Both the position numbers and the translations under genes were made by a program. The notes under the pieces were generated by a model. The model saw nothing but the letters and a program-made list of their open reading frames with translations, did not search any database and was not told where the DNA came from. Shown here one piece after another: positions 1 through 9,963 of a DNA stretch of 64,000 bases; positions within the stretch are counted from its first letter, which is position 1; every line of letters starts with the position of its first letter. This stretch comes from Prasinococcaceae sp. CCMP 1430 (Eukaryota; Prasinodermophyta; Palmophyllophyceae; Prasinococcales; Prasinococcaceae): assembly GCA_013416795.1 (NCBI GenBank), contig RQSC01001302.1, positions 66,485 to 130,484 on the forward strand, read 5' to 3'.

Positions 1-2
1 CC

Positions 3-836
3 GCTCCCGAAGCGACCGTTCCCGCGGGGACGCAGGAGCAGCAGCACGGATCGCCGGCCGAGCCTTCGCCACCTGTGCGCGAGCGCGCGATGACTCCAGA
101 GGCGGTGACCAACGCGGACGAGAATGCTGTGCCACCCGCGGGCGGAAGCCGTCTCATGCTGACGCCGGTGGTAGCCGCCCCAAGAGCGCGCTGCATCGCC
201 GGGGGCGGCACAGAGCAAGCGCAGGGCGAGTGCGCTGATGCCTGCGTCGACGCAGACACGGGTCCGTCGAGCCCCGTGGCGAGACATGCAAGCCCAGCGG
301 GCGCGCAAGAAGCGACTGGGACGCTGCCAGGGAAGGAGGTTGAGCGCGCGCGCCGCGAGGGTGAGAGCTCGATCGACTCGCCTGTACCGACCGGTGCGGA
401 GGAGGAGCGTGCAGTTGCAAATGATGGATGCGGCGCAGACGTTGACATGATGGACGTCGACAGCCCTGCCCAATGCTCCTGCGACGAAGAGGCCGCTGCC
501 GAGTCGGGTGCGTTGGTAGACGGTCAGGTCGCCGAGGTGGTGGCGCAGCTCGACCTCGATACTGCGGAAGCTGGCGAAGCAAAGACGCCCGACAACGATG
601 ACGTCGGCCCGGCCTCGCAGAGGGCCGCAGCGTGCACGGTCGAGGAGGGGGAAGGTTCTGGTAGCGACAACTTTGAGGCGTATCTTGAACGGATGATGTC
701 CCGGGGTGGCGATCCGTTCGCGGCGGGCAAGTCCGCCATCGGCAACTCACCTGCGATCAAGGCGCCGCCCAACCCGTACACGCCCCTCCGCAAGAATAGG
801 GGGCACGACCCGTACGCCTGCACCAAGCGGTTCTAG
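3..836 (+). CDS. 3' end of an acidic, disordered protein (5' end outside window)
   Basis: I do not recognise this protein. The frame is open from base 3 and has no stop before the TAG at 834-836, so the gene very probably begins upstream of the window; the first in-frame ATG is at 90. The visible 277 residues are rich in Ala, Glu, Asp, Gly and Ser, with acidic clusters such as DVDMMDVDSP, and look disordered. The last 60 residues are less biased (DNFEAYLERMMSRGGDPF, then APPNPYTPLRKNRGHDPY) and could be a short binding module. Coding status rests on the long open frame, the acidic pattern and a clean end before AT-richer flanking DNA. No function is inferred. Confidence 0.6.
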   Translation, partial: APEATVPAGTQEQQHGSPAEPSPPVRERAMTPEAVTNADENAVPPAGGSRLMLTPVVAAPRARCIAGGGTEQAQGECADACVDADTGPSSPVARHASPAGAQEATGTLPGKEVERARREGESSIDSPVPTGAEEERAVANDGCGADVDMMDVDSPAQCSCDEEAAAESGALVDGQVAEVVAQLDLDTAEAGEAKTPDNDDVGPASQRAAACTVEEGEGSGSDNFEAYLERMMSRGGDPFAAGKSAIGNSPAIKAPPNPYTPLRKNRGHDPYACTKRF

Positions 837-1954
837 AGACAGTAAGTGTGAGGCCGTCCAGCTCCCGTTCCTCCACCTCCGAGCGCACCTTCGCTCTCGC
901 TGGCATCTCTTTCGCGCGCGGCACCGCGTGTGCGTGCGCACGTGCTATGTGCCCAGAGTGACCAGCCCGGGAGAGCGCGGGCTTTGTTGTCCGAGATATT
1001 TCTGCGCGCGTATCTTTGCGAATCCGCGGAGTTGACCCATCCAACACGCGCGATCAATCAGATGTGCACAGCGTCGCGGACGGAACGTGCCTGTCTGTGA
1101 CTCCCAACGTCAGGGGCGCGTGCCAGACACGTGCCGGCGCACGTGTTCCGAGCTTTTGGTTTCGAGCATCCAACACTCGAGCGCAGCCGTGAGGCCTAAC
1201 GAACTGCGCGCGTGTCATTTTTCTATTTTTGAAGCCCGCACAGTGATCGACGATGCCCATTGCCGCCACGCGCGCGGCGCACGCGCAGCGCCCGTTCGCG
1301 AATTCACGGAACGGATGCCCGCCAAATGCGCTCAGTTTTTTCGATTCCACAGGACTTGCCCCAGAAGGCCGCGGAACGCGCAGCGGAGTCGCCGCGGAAC
1401 GACGAAGCGGCGCGTGCGCGGCACGCACGCGCCGGGCCCGCCGCGTCAGCGCCGGCGTGCAGACCTGCGCTCGGCGCCGCGCACGTGCGTCAGCCATGCT
1501 GGCGCAACTGCAATTGGGCCATGGCGCGTGCCCGCATCGCCAGCCCGCACGCGTGCCGAGGCGCCCTGCCCGTGCTGGGTGCAGTCTGCGTTTTACCGAG
1601 AACTTTACGCGGCGGCGGGAATGACGGCACACGGTAGCGGCGCCAGACCGGCCCACGACAGCGGGGCGGAGGTACGTGGTGTGCACGCGATGCAGTCCTG
1701 CGATGAGAGGTCCTAGACGGGCGCTGGCATGTGCCCGTGGGTGGTGTGTCGCGCGGCTCCTCCCTCGGGCGCCCGCAACGCTGAGCAATGGCCCGTCGTC
1801 CGCTGCGCGCGCAAGCGTTGGGTTGTCGTTCGTGGACTCCCTGACACGCCGTCCCATGTCATCCTTCCCCTCACGCACCTATCCCTGCCCTTTCAGTGGC
1901 GCGTGAGCGACAGTACCTGACAACCCACCATCGTACTTGGCTGCTGAAGTCACC
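837..1954. other. intergenic region, no gene recognised
   Basis: About 1.1 kb between the acidic protein and the FG-GAP gene, both on the plus strand. It has long GC-driven open frames on both strands (for example 1054-1878 minus) that encode Arg/Ala/His-rich sequence with no recognisable motif and no splice structure. It probably holds the 3' UTR of the first gene and the promoter of the next. Confidence 0.5.
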
Positions 1955-4900
1955 ATGGCGATCCAGCGCGCCGGGCGGACGATCCCGGTGCTGCCACTGC
2001 CCGTTCTGGCAGTGAGCGCGCTCGCCGCGGCCGTGGCTTTCCTGGTCGTGCCTACTGCGGAGGCGCAAGACGTTCAGGTGCGTACGGGCCCGCTTTGTGA
2101 GTGTCGTGTAGCGCATGCCTCTGATCAGTCAGTGGCTGGTCGTATCGCGCTGTGCTGACGCGCGGGCGCACTTCGTCCTTCAATCGCCCCCCCTCGCACC
2201 TCCGCACGGCACACACGCAGGTGCTGCAGCCTGTGCAGCAGCTGCACCACGCCGACGGCGCGGCGAACGAGTCCTTGGGGGGCAGAACGGAGGTGAGCGT
2301 GTGTAGACATACCGTGCCGTATCGAACGGCGTTGCTTCACGGGTTCCAGTGCATTTATGTGACAGCAGACAGAAGCGGGCAGCATTAATCATAGCGTCCT
2401 AGTCTGCCCGCATACGTGCCGCCCGTGCCTGACCACTTCTCCTGCCCTTCGCCTCGTTTTGTGCTCCCCCTCTTCCCTCCTACACCGTTCGCCTCCCCTG
2501 CGCCCCCCCCCTTTCCTTCCCACCGCCGCGCGAGCAGATCTCCGGCGACCTGTTGATCCTCGGTTCTGATCAGTACCACGACGTCGATGACATGGGCGGT
2601 ACGCTGGCCTGGATCTTCGAACGCGATCCCGACGACGGTCTTTTCAAAGAGGTGAGGGCGATGGAAAGCGCGCAGCGCGTCGTGTGGCCGTCCCCCCGCT
2701 TGCCGCGCGTGCTTGTCGTGTCGACCACCAGACTCGACCGACATGCAACAGCTAACTCGTTTCGATACGCACCACGACATTGCTTGCTTTCAGGTCAGCC
2801 GCATCGAACTCCCTGTCGCCGTTGACGACGACTTTCGCCTCGGCCAGTGGGTCGACGTCGACAACCAGACCAAGACGGCCATCGTCGGATCACCGAGGAC
2901 CTTCGTCAGCCCTGGTGACGGTGGCCTCGTTGGCGTCGCCATCGTGTTCGAGCAAGATGAGAACGGGGATTTTGTCCAAGGGGCCGTTCTGAGCCCGAAC
3001 GACGGCGTAAGTGGGGCAAGATTTGGTGCCACGGTCGCGATAAACGATGGCACGGCGCTCGTCGGCGCCCCGTACATGTACTGCGAGGGCGAGGGCGGAG
3101 GATTCAACAACACTTGGGTCGAGACCGTCTTTTATGACAGTGTCGACTATGACTATCCGACCGCGGACGAATGGGCCGAGGGCGCCCAGCTGTGCGGTGC
3201 AGTGTACGTATTCGAACAGGACGCGGGCGGGAACTGGTCCCAGACCGCCAAGCTCACTACTAGCGACATCAGCCCCGGCGACCGCCTGGGGTATGGCGCC
3301 AAGCTTTCTGGTGACACCGCTATCCTGTCCGCCCCCGGCGAGGACGGCAACCGCGGTGCCGCCTACGTCTTCGAACGCGGCCCGGATGGCGTGTGGACGG
3401 AGCAGCACAAGTTCGCGCACAACTACGCCACAGAGGGACAGACCCTGGGACATTGGGGCGAGATCATCGACTTCGACCATGAAACCATGGTATTCTCCAC
3501 GGTATGGATCAACAGCACGCACGTCTTCCAAAAGCAGGGCACCGCGTGGCCGGAGACCGAGACCATCCCCAAACCAGAGGGGCTAGACGGTTGGTTTGCT
3601 AGCGCTGCCAGTGTGAGCGGGGACTGGGCACTTTTCGATTCATCTTTCTCGCCGAAGTACGAGTCTGCGTACCTTTACCACCGCTCATGCGGCAACTGGA
3701 CGCTCGTTGCCACTCTCGAGGTTCCCCAGGACCTGGAGGGGGACCCGGCAGCGCTGCGCCGTGCCATGCTGTCTGGCGACACCGCCGTCATCAGCATCCC
3801 AGCCTCACACCACAACGGTCTCGAAGATCACGGAACGGCATTCATCTACGAGCTGCCGCCGCTTGTGAACGAGTGTGCCGTCTGCGAAGAGCAAGAGGCC
3901 GCTCTTACGACTGAGCTCGCCTCGATGCAGGTGGCGGCCCGCGCTGCCAGCGCGCCGTCAGAGCCTGCTCAGCTGAACGGAGACCAGCTCCTGCACGCAG
4001 AGGGCGAGGCCAACGACAACTTTGGCAGGGCCACGGCCATGAGTGGCGGTGAGTGCGCGCGGCTGAGTTATAGTGAGGGCGCTATTAGGTTGGGAGCACT
4101 CGGTTTGTTGCGCCCGCGTGCGACCTGCGGCGGTCCTCGGAACAGTGCATTTCACTGACACCGTGTATTTCCCGCACTTGTTTCTTGAAATGTCGCAGAC
4201 TACGCGCTCGTCGGTGGGTGGGGCGCAGACAACGGCACGGGTGCCGCGTGGGTCTTCGAACGCCAACCAAGCGGCGAGTGGGCGCAGGTGGCCAGCCTTC
4301 AGCACAGCGACGCGCAGGACGAAGATCGTTTTGGCCTGTATCTCGACATTTCTGGCGACACTGCCCTCGTTGGAGCTCCACGCAGCGACCTCAATGCAAG
4401 CGTGCCTGACGTTGGAGCTGTCTACGCGTACACGCGTGACCCGTCCACAGGGGAATGGAGTGAGACCGCCAAGTTGCAGCCCGACGACCTCAAGGCGGGT
4501 GGGCTCTTCGGGCACGACACCAGCATCGACGGCGACACTGCTGTCATCGGCGCCGGCTGGCATCCTTGCGAGGGCTTCGAAGTCAACGAGACCGAAGGCG
4601 CCGAAGGTCAGGCATGTGGTGCCGCTTATGTCTTCGAGCGTGATTCCGCGGGCGCGTGGACGCAGACGGCCAAGCTGCAGCCCAAGGAGCTCCCGGTGGC
4701 AGGCGATGGCTTTGGCCTCGTCACAGCTGTCTCGGGAGACACAGCGATGGTGGCATCCTCCCTTCACCGCGACGGGCGCGGGGCAGTATACGTGTTCGAG
4801 CGGCAGTCCACTGGGGAATGGCTTGCGACGGACAAGCTGCTGCACTCGTATGGGACAAGTGCTGCTGGCCGCTTCAGCGAGGTGGTTCTCGACGGCGACA

Positions 4901-5617
4901 CAGCCGTGATTGTGTCCATCGGTGCCGGCGATGGTTTCGGAGCTGGTATTGTCTTCGTTCGCGCTGGCTCGACTTGGAGCGAGCAGACGATGCTCGTGCC
5001 CGCCAGTCCCACGCTGGGGCAGGTTGTGATATCGGCAGCCCTGGACGGCGATCTCGTCGTGCTCGGCGCCCCAATGATGGTGTCGCCCGATGGGCCCGAT
5101 GGAGTCACCGATGGCGCTGCGTTTGCCTTTCACCGCAGCTGCGGTCTCTGGACCCAGATTGCGACGATGGGCGTCGCTGACGGCGTACATGACGGCCAGT
5201 TCGGCCGCAACGTAGCGGCGAGCGGTGACACAGGTGCGATCTACATTTCCCAGCGCTCTCTGTCTTTGTCGCGCGAGCCAGCGCGCGCGTCCCCACGCGC
5301 TGCATGCGCAAGCGCCGCTGATAGGGTTGCTCACTACTGACGGTGGGCGCGTCACACGCGTTGCATTTGTTCTCCCTCGGGCAGTGATGGTCGGCGCCCC
5401 CAAGTTCAACCACTCGCCCGATGAAGGCAACAGCACATCGCTGGAAGCGCACGGCGCCGTGTATGCTTTCAACGACCTGGCGTTACCGTCGGACGCGTGC
5501 GCGTCGGATTGCAACGCCTCCGTGGCCGCGAGTGTCAAAGTGGTCAGCCCGCGCACGCTCGCTGATTGCCAGGGACGCGTTGCAGAGCTCGAGTGCGACC
5601 TGGCCGCTCTCCAGTGA
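1955..5617 (+). CDS. secreted or surface double FG-GAP (integrin-alpha-like) beta-propeller protein
   Basis: Six exons fit: 1955-2077, 2221-2292, 2538-2651, 2794-4048, 4199-5233 and 5385-5617, giving 943 residues with every junction in frame. The first 35 residues are a signal peptide (hydrophobic ALAAAVAFLVV, then AEAQ). The rest is FG-GAP type: repeated SGDTA(L/V)(V/I)GAP, GAAYVFER and GxWxQTAKL units that build propeller blades. Two copies are visible. Each ends in a HRSCGxW unit (near residues 399 and 833). A Cys- and Glu-rich linker (NECAVCEEQEAAL, about residue 462) follows the first copy, and a similar short acidic tail (DCQGRVAELECDLAAL) ends the protein. No membrane anchor is seen, so the product is probably secreted or in the cell wall. 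FG-GAP propellers usually bind ligands or Ca2+; the ligand is unknown. Exons 2 and 3 are the least certain. Confidence 0.85.
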
Positions 5618-5942
5618 GGTCGACAGGCTCGATACAGAAGATCGCCTCAAGCGCGCCGACGGACAGATGGAGAGGTGGCAAGCGCTAGTAGCGTGCCTGA
5701 GCCTGGCTTGCTAGCATAGGCGCGCAGGTATGAGGACGCAAAAGATGACCCTCGCGTGAACTTGCTCGTTGTCCTTCGAAGAAGCACCTGAAGTGCCAAC
5801 GACCTCTGCACTTCGTACCCCAACCCTCGCGAGCGCGCGCTTGCGCGGCGGCGCGCGCTGCGTGTCTCTGCCTGCCCCGGGAAAGGGCCGAGAGGGCCGC
5901 GGCTGCAGCCAGCGTCTGCCGGCCCGAGCAGAACCAGAGCCA

Positions 5943-5988
5943 ACGCGTCGCATTCGCCGCATTCGTCGCATTCGCCGCATTTGTGCGC
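5943..5988. repeat. CGCATT-type tandem microsatellite
   Basis: Several head-to-tail copies of CGCATTCGC / CGCATTCGT, ending in a degenerate copy. It lies in intergenic DNA. Confidence 0.75.
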
Positions 5989-6410
5989 ATTCGGTCGTCG
6001 CTTCCGATGATTTATCTCTCATTTAAACATATCGCACGGCGAAAATTTCTTGTGCAGCACGTCTCCATCAAAACGCTTGCGCCCCGGGTGCGCGGCGCTC
6101 GCGGTCGAAACGAGAGGCAGTGGCACGCGCGCGACCGATCGCACCCGGTGCGCCCCGGCGCCTGCCCGTGCGCTGCGGAGCGCGGGCGTGTGTGTGTGTC
6201 GGGTGGGTGGCTGGGTGTTGCGCGGCACAAGGCGGCCGGACCGCGGAGGCGGCCGCCGGCCCCGCGCGCGTCCGATCGGTGCGGCGCTCCGCGCGGGCCA
6301 GGCGGGGCGTCCCGCGCGCGAGAGGGGGGACGGAGGCGGGCAGCCGCGAGGGAAGGCGGTGGAGGCAGCGCCCCCGTGCGCTCTCGAACGGCAGAGCCCG
6401 AGGGCACGGC

Positions 6411-6445
6411 AGGAGGTGTGTGTGTGTGTGTGGGGGGGGGGGGGT
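6411..6445. repeat. GT microsatellite running into a G homopolymer
   Basis: A (TG)n stretch is followed by about 12 G, ending 16 bp before the ATG of the next gene. A similar (GT)n lies at 6186-6197. Such tracts are length-variable and prone to sequencing error. Confidence 0.8.
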
Positions 6446-6460
6446 AGAAAGGGAAGGGCG

Positions 6461-7870
6461 ATGGCGGCGGCGCGCGGCGGAGGGCGCAAGCTCTTCTCGC
6501 GCGAGGAACGGCTCTCCAACCTGCAGGACCTGCGCGCACAGCTCAAGGTCCCCGATGGCAAGCCGCTCGTCGTCGCGGGCATTGGCGCGGGCGCATGGGG
6601 TGCCGTGTTCGTCGCCCTGCTGCAGGAGGCGTACGGCGAGTTCGAGGCGGACGGACTCGTGCAGGTGCGCATCTGGCGCCGCCCGGGCAAACAACTGAGC
6701 AAGTCATTCGCCGAGCGGCTATTCGCCACCATCAACGCCGACGAGGAGCTGCTGAGCCGCCTCACGGCGGGATGCTCGTATCTCAAGTACGTCGACGCTC
6801 GCTGTGGCAAGCGCACGCTGCTGGCCGATGAGGTGCTGCGCGATGGCTTCAGCGACTCGCTGCCCGGCACGCCGCTCGTGCCGCTCAACGTGGTGACCTC
6901 CCTGGAGGAGTGCGCATGGGACGCGCACCTGGTGGTGAATGGCCTGCCCTCGACCGACACGAAGGACGTCTTCCGGCGGCTCGGCCTGCTGTGGCGCGAG
7001 CGTGCGCATGATGCGCCGGTCGTCATCTCGCTCTCAAAGGGCGTCGAGTTCCGCACGAAGCCGCACGCGCACATTGTCACGCCCGGCACGCTCATCTCGC
7101 TGAAGGCCAAGGTGCCTGTCGATCGCGTGTTCTACTTCGGTGGGCCCAACATCGCAGCGGAGATCTTCACAGGCGAGTACGCCAACGCGCGCCTCTGTGG
7201 CAGGGGCGAGCTGCGTGGCCCCGTCGCGCGCTTCGTGCGCACGCCGCAGCTCGCTGTGTGGGAGAACGACAAGATAATTATGCATGAGGTGATGGGTGGC
7301 CTCAAGAACATATACGCTGTAGGCTCAGGCATAGTTGAGGCACTGTGCGGCTCCGCTACGTCCTCCTCGGTGTACTTTGCGCACGCTCTCTCGGAGATGA
7401 ACTTCATCACGCGAATATGCACGGAGCAGCCCGAGGCCATCACTGGCCCGCTGCTCGCCGACACGTACGTCACGATGCTGAAGGGCCGAAATGCGTGGTA
7501 CGGACGCGAGTTGGCGTCGGGGCGCGTCACGCGCGACGAAGGGGACCACGTGGCGGGCAAGGGCTTCATCCAGGGTCCCTCGACGGTCGATGCGTTTTAC
7601 CAGCTGCTCTCGAGCGACGAGCTCGCTGTGCCGCATCCCATCACCGGGGAGGAGAGCAACCCAATCTCGCAGCTGCCTGTTCTTGATGCCCTGCACGCCA
7701 TCCTCTTTGGAAGGGGCGGGGAGTGTGTGGGTTGCGACGCCCTGCTGGCGGCGCTGCGCGACCGCGACGCGTTCGACCCGCTGCTGCGCGTTGCGGGCGA
7801 CGCCGAGCGGTCGCTGTACAAGCCCACAGTTCTGCGCACGGTACCCGAGGTGGATGAAGAATCGCCCTAG
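6461..7870 (+). CDS. NAD-dependent glycerol-3-phosphate dehydrogenase
   Basis: Single exon, 469 residues. The enzyme interconverts dihydroxyacetone phosphate and sn-glycerol 3-phosphate with NAD(H), supplying glycerol for lipids and osmolytes. Seen: the Rossmann motif GIGAGAWG (residues 40-47, the family GxGxWG), SKGVEF, the GGPNIAAEI segment (family GPN.A.E) and GGLKNIYAVGSGIVEAL (family GG.LKN). The ATG at 6461 is chosen because it starts just before the conserved domain; the frame is open far upstream, but that part is low-complexity. The N-terminus (MAAARGGGRKLFSREERL) is basic and short, so plastid targeting is possible but not clear. Length exceeds the usual 340-400 residues, mostly through the C-terminal extension. 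The stop is 133 bp from the convergent DnaJ stop. Confidence 0.9.
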   Translation: MAAARGGGRKLFSREERLSNLQDLRAQLKVPDGKPLVVAGIGAGAWGAVFVALLQEAYGEFEADGLVQVRIWRRPGKQLSKSFAERLFATINADEELLSRLTAGCSYLKYVDARCGKRTLLADEVLRDGFSDSLPGTPLVPLNVVTSLEECAWDAHLVVNGLPSTDTKDVFRRLGLLWRERAHDAPVVISLSKGVEFRTKPHAHIVTPGTLISLKAKVPVDRVFYFGGPNIAAEIFTGEYANARLCGRGELRGPVARFVRTPQLAVWENDKIIMHEVMGGLKNIYAVGSGIVEALCGSATSSSVYFAHALSEMNFITRICTEQPEAITGPLLADTYVTMLKGRNAWYGRELASGRVTRDEGDHVAGKGFIQGPSTVDAFYQLLSSDELAVPHPITGEESNPISQLPVLDALHAILFGRGGECVGCDALLAALRDRDAFDPLLRVAGDAERSLYKPTVLRTVPEVDEESP

Positions 7871-8003
7871 AGTCTCACGCGAGGTGTAATTGACGGCGCC
7901 ACCTTCAATGAGCGCGCGGATTCTTTGGCCCGTGGGTGATAGAAGGAAGATTTGAGTATGAGGGGGCGGCGGGAGCGAGGCGCCATTTCGGCGCGCGTGC
8001 GCC

Positions 8004-9229
8004 TCACTGGAGTGCATCACGCAGCAGGCCCTTCTGCTTGTCGGACAAATGAGTGGGGAACTTGATGTCGAACGTGACCCTGAGGTTGCCGCGCTTCCCC
8101 GGTTCCTTCGAGATAGGCATGCCCTCTCCGGCGACAGTCCTGGCCGCGCCCGGCGCGATGGGGTCGGTGAGCGTCACGTTCTTGAACTCCCCCGCAAGCG
8201 TCGGCACGCGCACGGTGCCCCCGGTGAGCGCCGTCACCAGTGGCACAGGGACCTTGCACACCAAATCGTTGCCCTCGCGCTTCAGGTACTGGTGGGGCTT
8301 CTCGTCAATCTCGAACACGATGTCGGCAGGGATGGTGCCAGGCTTCTCGTCGCCGTAGTTCTCGAAGGTGATCTTCGTGCCCTTCTTCCAGCCAGGCTTG
8401 ACGACGATTGTGATTTCTTTGTTTTCGGGGCCGTTCTTTCCCCGGCGGGTGATGCGCAGCTTCTTGGTGAGGCCGGTCGAGAGCTCCTCCAGCGTGAACT
8501 TGAGCTTTTGTGTGATCGGCGGCTGCTTTTGTGGAGCGCGCTGGCGCGGCATGCCGCCCATGCCGCCCATGCCCGGCATGCCGCCGCCCATGCCACCGAA
8601 AGGCCCCCCGCCTCCCATGCCCCCACCCATGCCGCCGCCGAAGAACTGACTGAAGATGTCGTCAGCACCCATGCCGCCAGCGCCGCCGCCAAACATCTCG
8701 CGGAAGATGTCGTCGGCCTGACGCGAGCTGAACCCGCCGCCGCCAGGGCCGCCACCACCGCCCATGCCCTGCTTGAGCCCCTCCTCACCGTAGGCGTCGT
8801 ACACTTGTTTTTTCTCGGGGTCGCTCAGCACGTCGTAGGCCATGGAGATCTCCTTGAACTTCTTCTCGGCGGCTTCACGATTGTCTGGGTTCTACACGGG
8901 GAATGCGAAAGCAGGGCGTCGTTGCGCCCATTGACACGGGTCAGCAGCAGCGGCCAGCTGCGCCACGCCATGCCAGCGAGGGCGTCGCTACCGTCGCGCG
9001 CGCGCACGAGCGGATCGACTGGCGCTGCCAGAGCTTGCGCAACTCCGACACGCTGGCGCGCATCCATTCGCAGCGGGCGCCGCAATGCGAGACAGGTGCA
9101 GCCGAGCGCAGCAGGGAGGCGCACCTTGTCTGGGTGCCACTTCATCGCGAGCTTGCGGTAGGCCTTCTTGAGCTCCGAGTCGGACGCATCGCGCGAGACG
9201 CCCAGCAGCGCGTAGTAGTCCTTCCCCAT
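8004..9229 (-). CDS. type II Hsp40/DnaJ co-chaperone (DNAJB/Sis1-like)
   Basis: Two exons on the minus strand: 9125-9229 and 8004-8891, giving 330 residues. Exon 1 is helices I-II of the J domain ([16 protein letters not shown], with HPD at residues 32-34). Exon 2 continues [15 protein letters not shown] and then a long Gly/Met/Phe-rich linker with GGMGGG repeats. Then comes the C-terminal substrate-binding fold ([34 protein letters not shown]), with no CxxCxGxG zinc finger. That order is type II. The product stimulates Hsp70 ATPase and delivers clients, probably in the cytosol or nucleus since no signal or ER-retention motif is present. The start is fixed by the canonical MGKDYY; the frame is open upstream but Arg-rich and unlike protein. 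Confidence 0.92.
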
Positions 9230-9963
9230 GCCTGCAGCGCGGCGGCGCTTCTTGCTGTGCTTCGTGGTCGCTGCCCTCGTCCGCGCTGGCGGCAGCGCCG
9301 GGGCGCCGCGCGCCTTGCGCCCGCCCCGCTGCTGCCCCTGCCCCTGGCCCTGGCCCCGGGCCAGCGCGGGCGACGACCGCGGGAGCCACGACGAGTATCG
9401 CGGCCGGCGCGACGGTCGGCGCCGGCGCGACGGGCGCGATGACGACCGCCTCGAGGCGATCGACATGTTCGACGACGACGGCCGCCATCGCCGCCCGGGA
9501 AAAAGGGGGGGCTGAATTTCGGCCCAGAAAAGAGGTCGAAATTCTGTCTGTCGCACGACCGCGCGACCGCCTTCCAGTGACTACTCCAGACGCAAAAAAA
9601 AAAACAGAATGGGGCTTTCAACTTCAAGCTTCTAGAACGTTCCCGCCGTCCCCCGACCGCCGAATGGGGGATCGATACCTGTAGATCGAGGAAAGAGAGG
9701 GTTGGTCCGCATGAGAGACCGGGTCTTCCTCGGAGACAAACCGGGAAGAGTGCAGGCGGACCCGGGTGCGGGCTGGCCCCGCCGGACGACGACAGCGCTC
9801 GTCCGCTGAGCTGGCGTGCACGCAGGTGTCGGGGGCGAAGAGGGGGGGGGGGAGGCGCGTCTCGCCACACGACGCGCGTGGCTCGCGCACTCGATCGCTC
9901 GATCGCACGCGCTGAAGCGATGGCGACGGCGGGCGCTGCGGCGCTGCGGCGCGGCGAAATCGG
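9230..9963. promoter_or_regulatory. divergent promoter region between DnaJ and LarB-like genes
   Basis: About 730 bp between divergently transcribed genes. It includes an A run near 9593-9604, a G run near 9842-9853 and a GATCGCTCGATCG palindromic patch at 9890-9905. No gene is recognised. An ATG at 9920 could start a different 5' end for the plus-strand gene. Confidence 0.4.

Larger units (their letters stand above)
5618..6460. promoter_or_regulatory. intergenic/promoter region with microsatellites
   Basis: Roughly 840 bp between the FG-GAP gene and the glycerol-3-phosphate dehydrogenase gene. It contains a CGCATT-type tandem repeat (5943-5988), an AT-rich patch at 6005-6055, two GT repeats and a G run just before the next start codon. 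The long open frames across it are compositional. It is presumably the promoter and 5' UTR of the dehydrogenase gene; no specific element is recognised. Confidence 0.4.

Noticed and set aside
1054-1878. 274-codon minus-strand open frame
   Set aside because: Arg/Ala/His-rich background composition, no motif, and overlapping equally long open frames on the other strand; typical of very GC-rich intergenic DNA.
5618-6460. N-terminal extension of glycerol-3-phosphate dehydrogenase to base 6050
   Set aside because: The extension is low-complexity, passes through GT and G microsatellites and shows no targeting-peptide logic; ATG 6461 sits immediately before the conserved domain.
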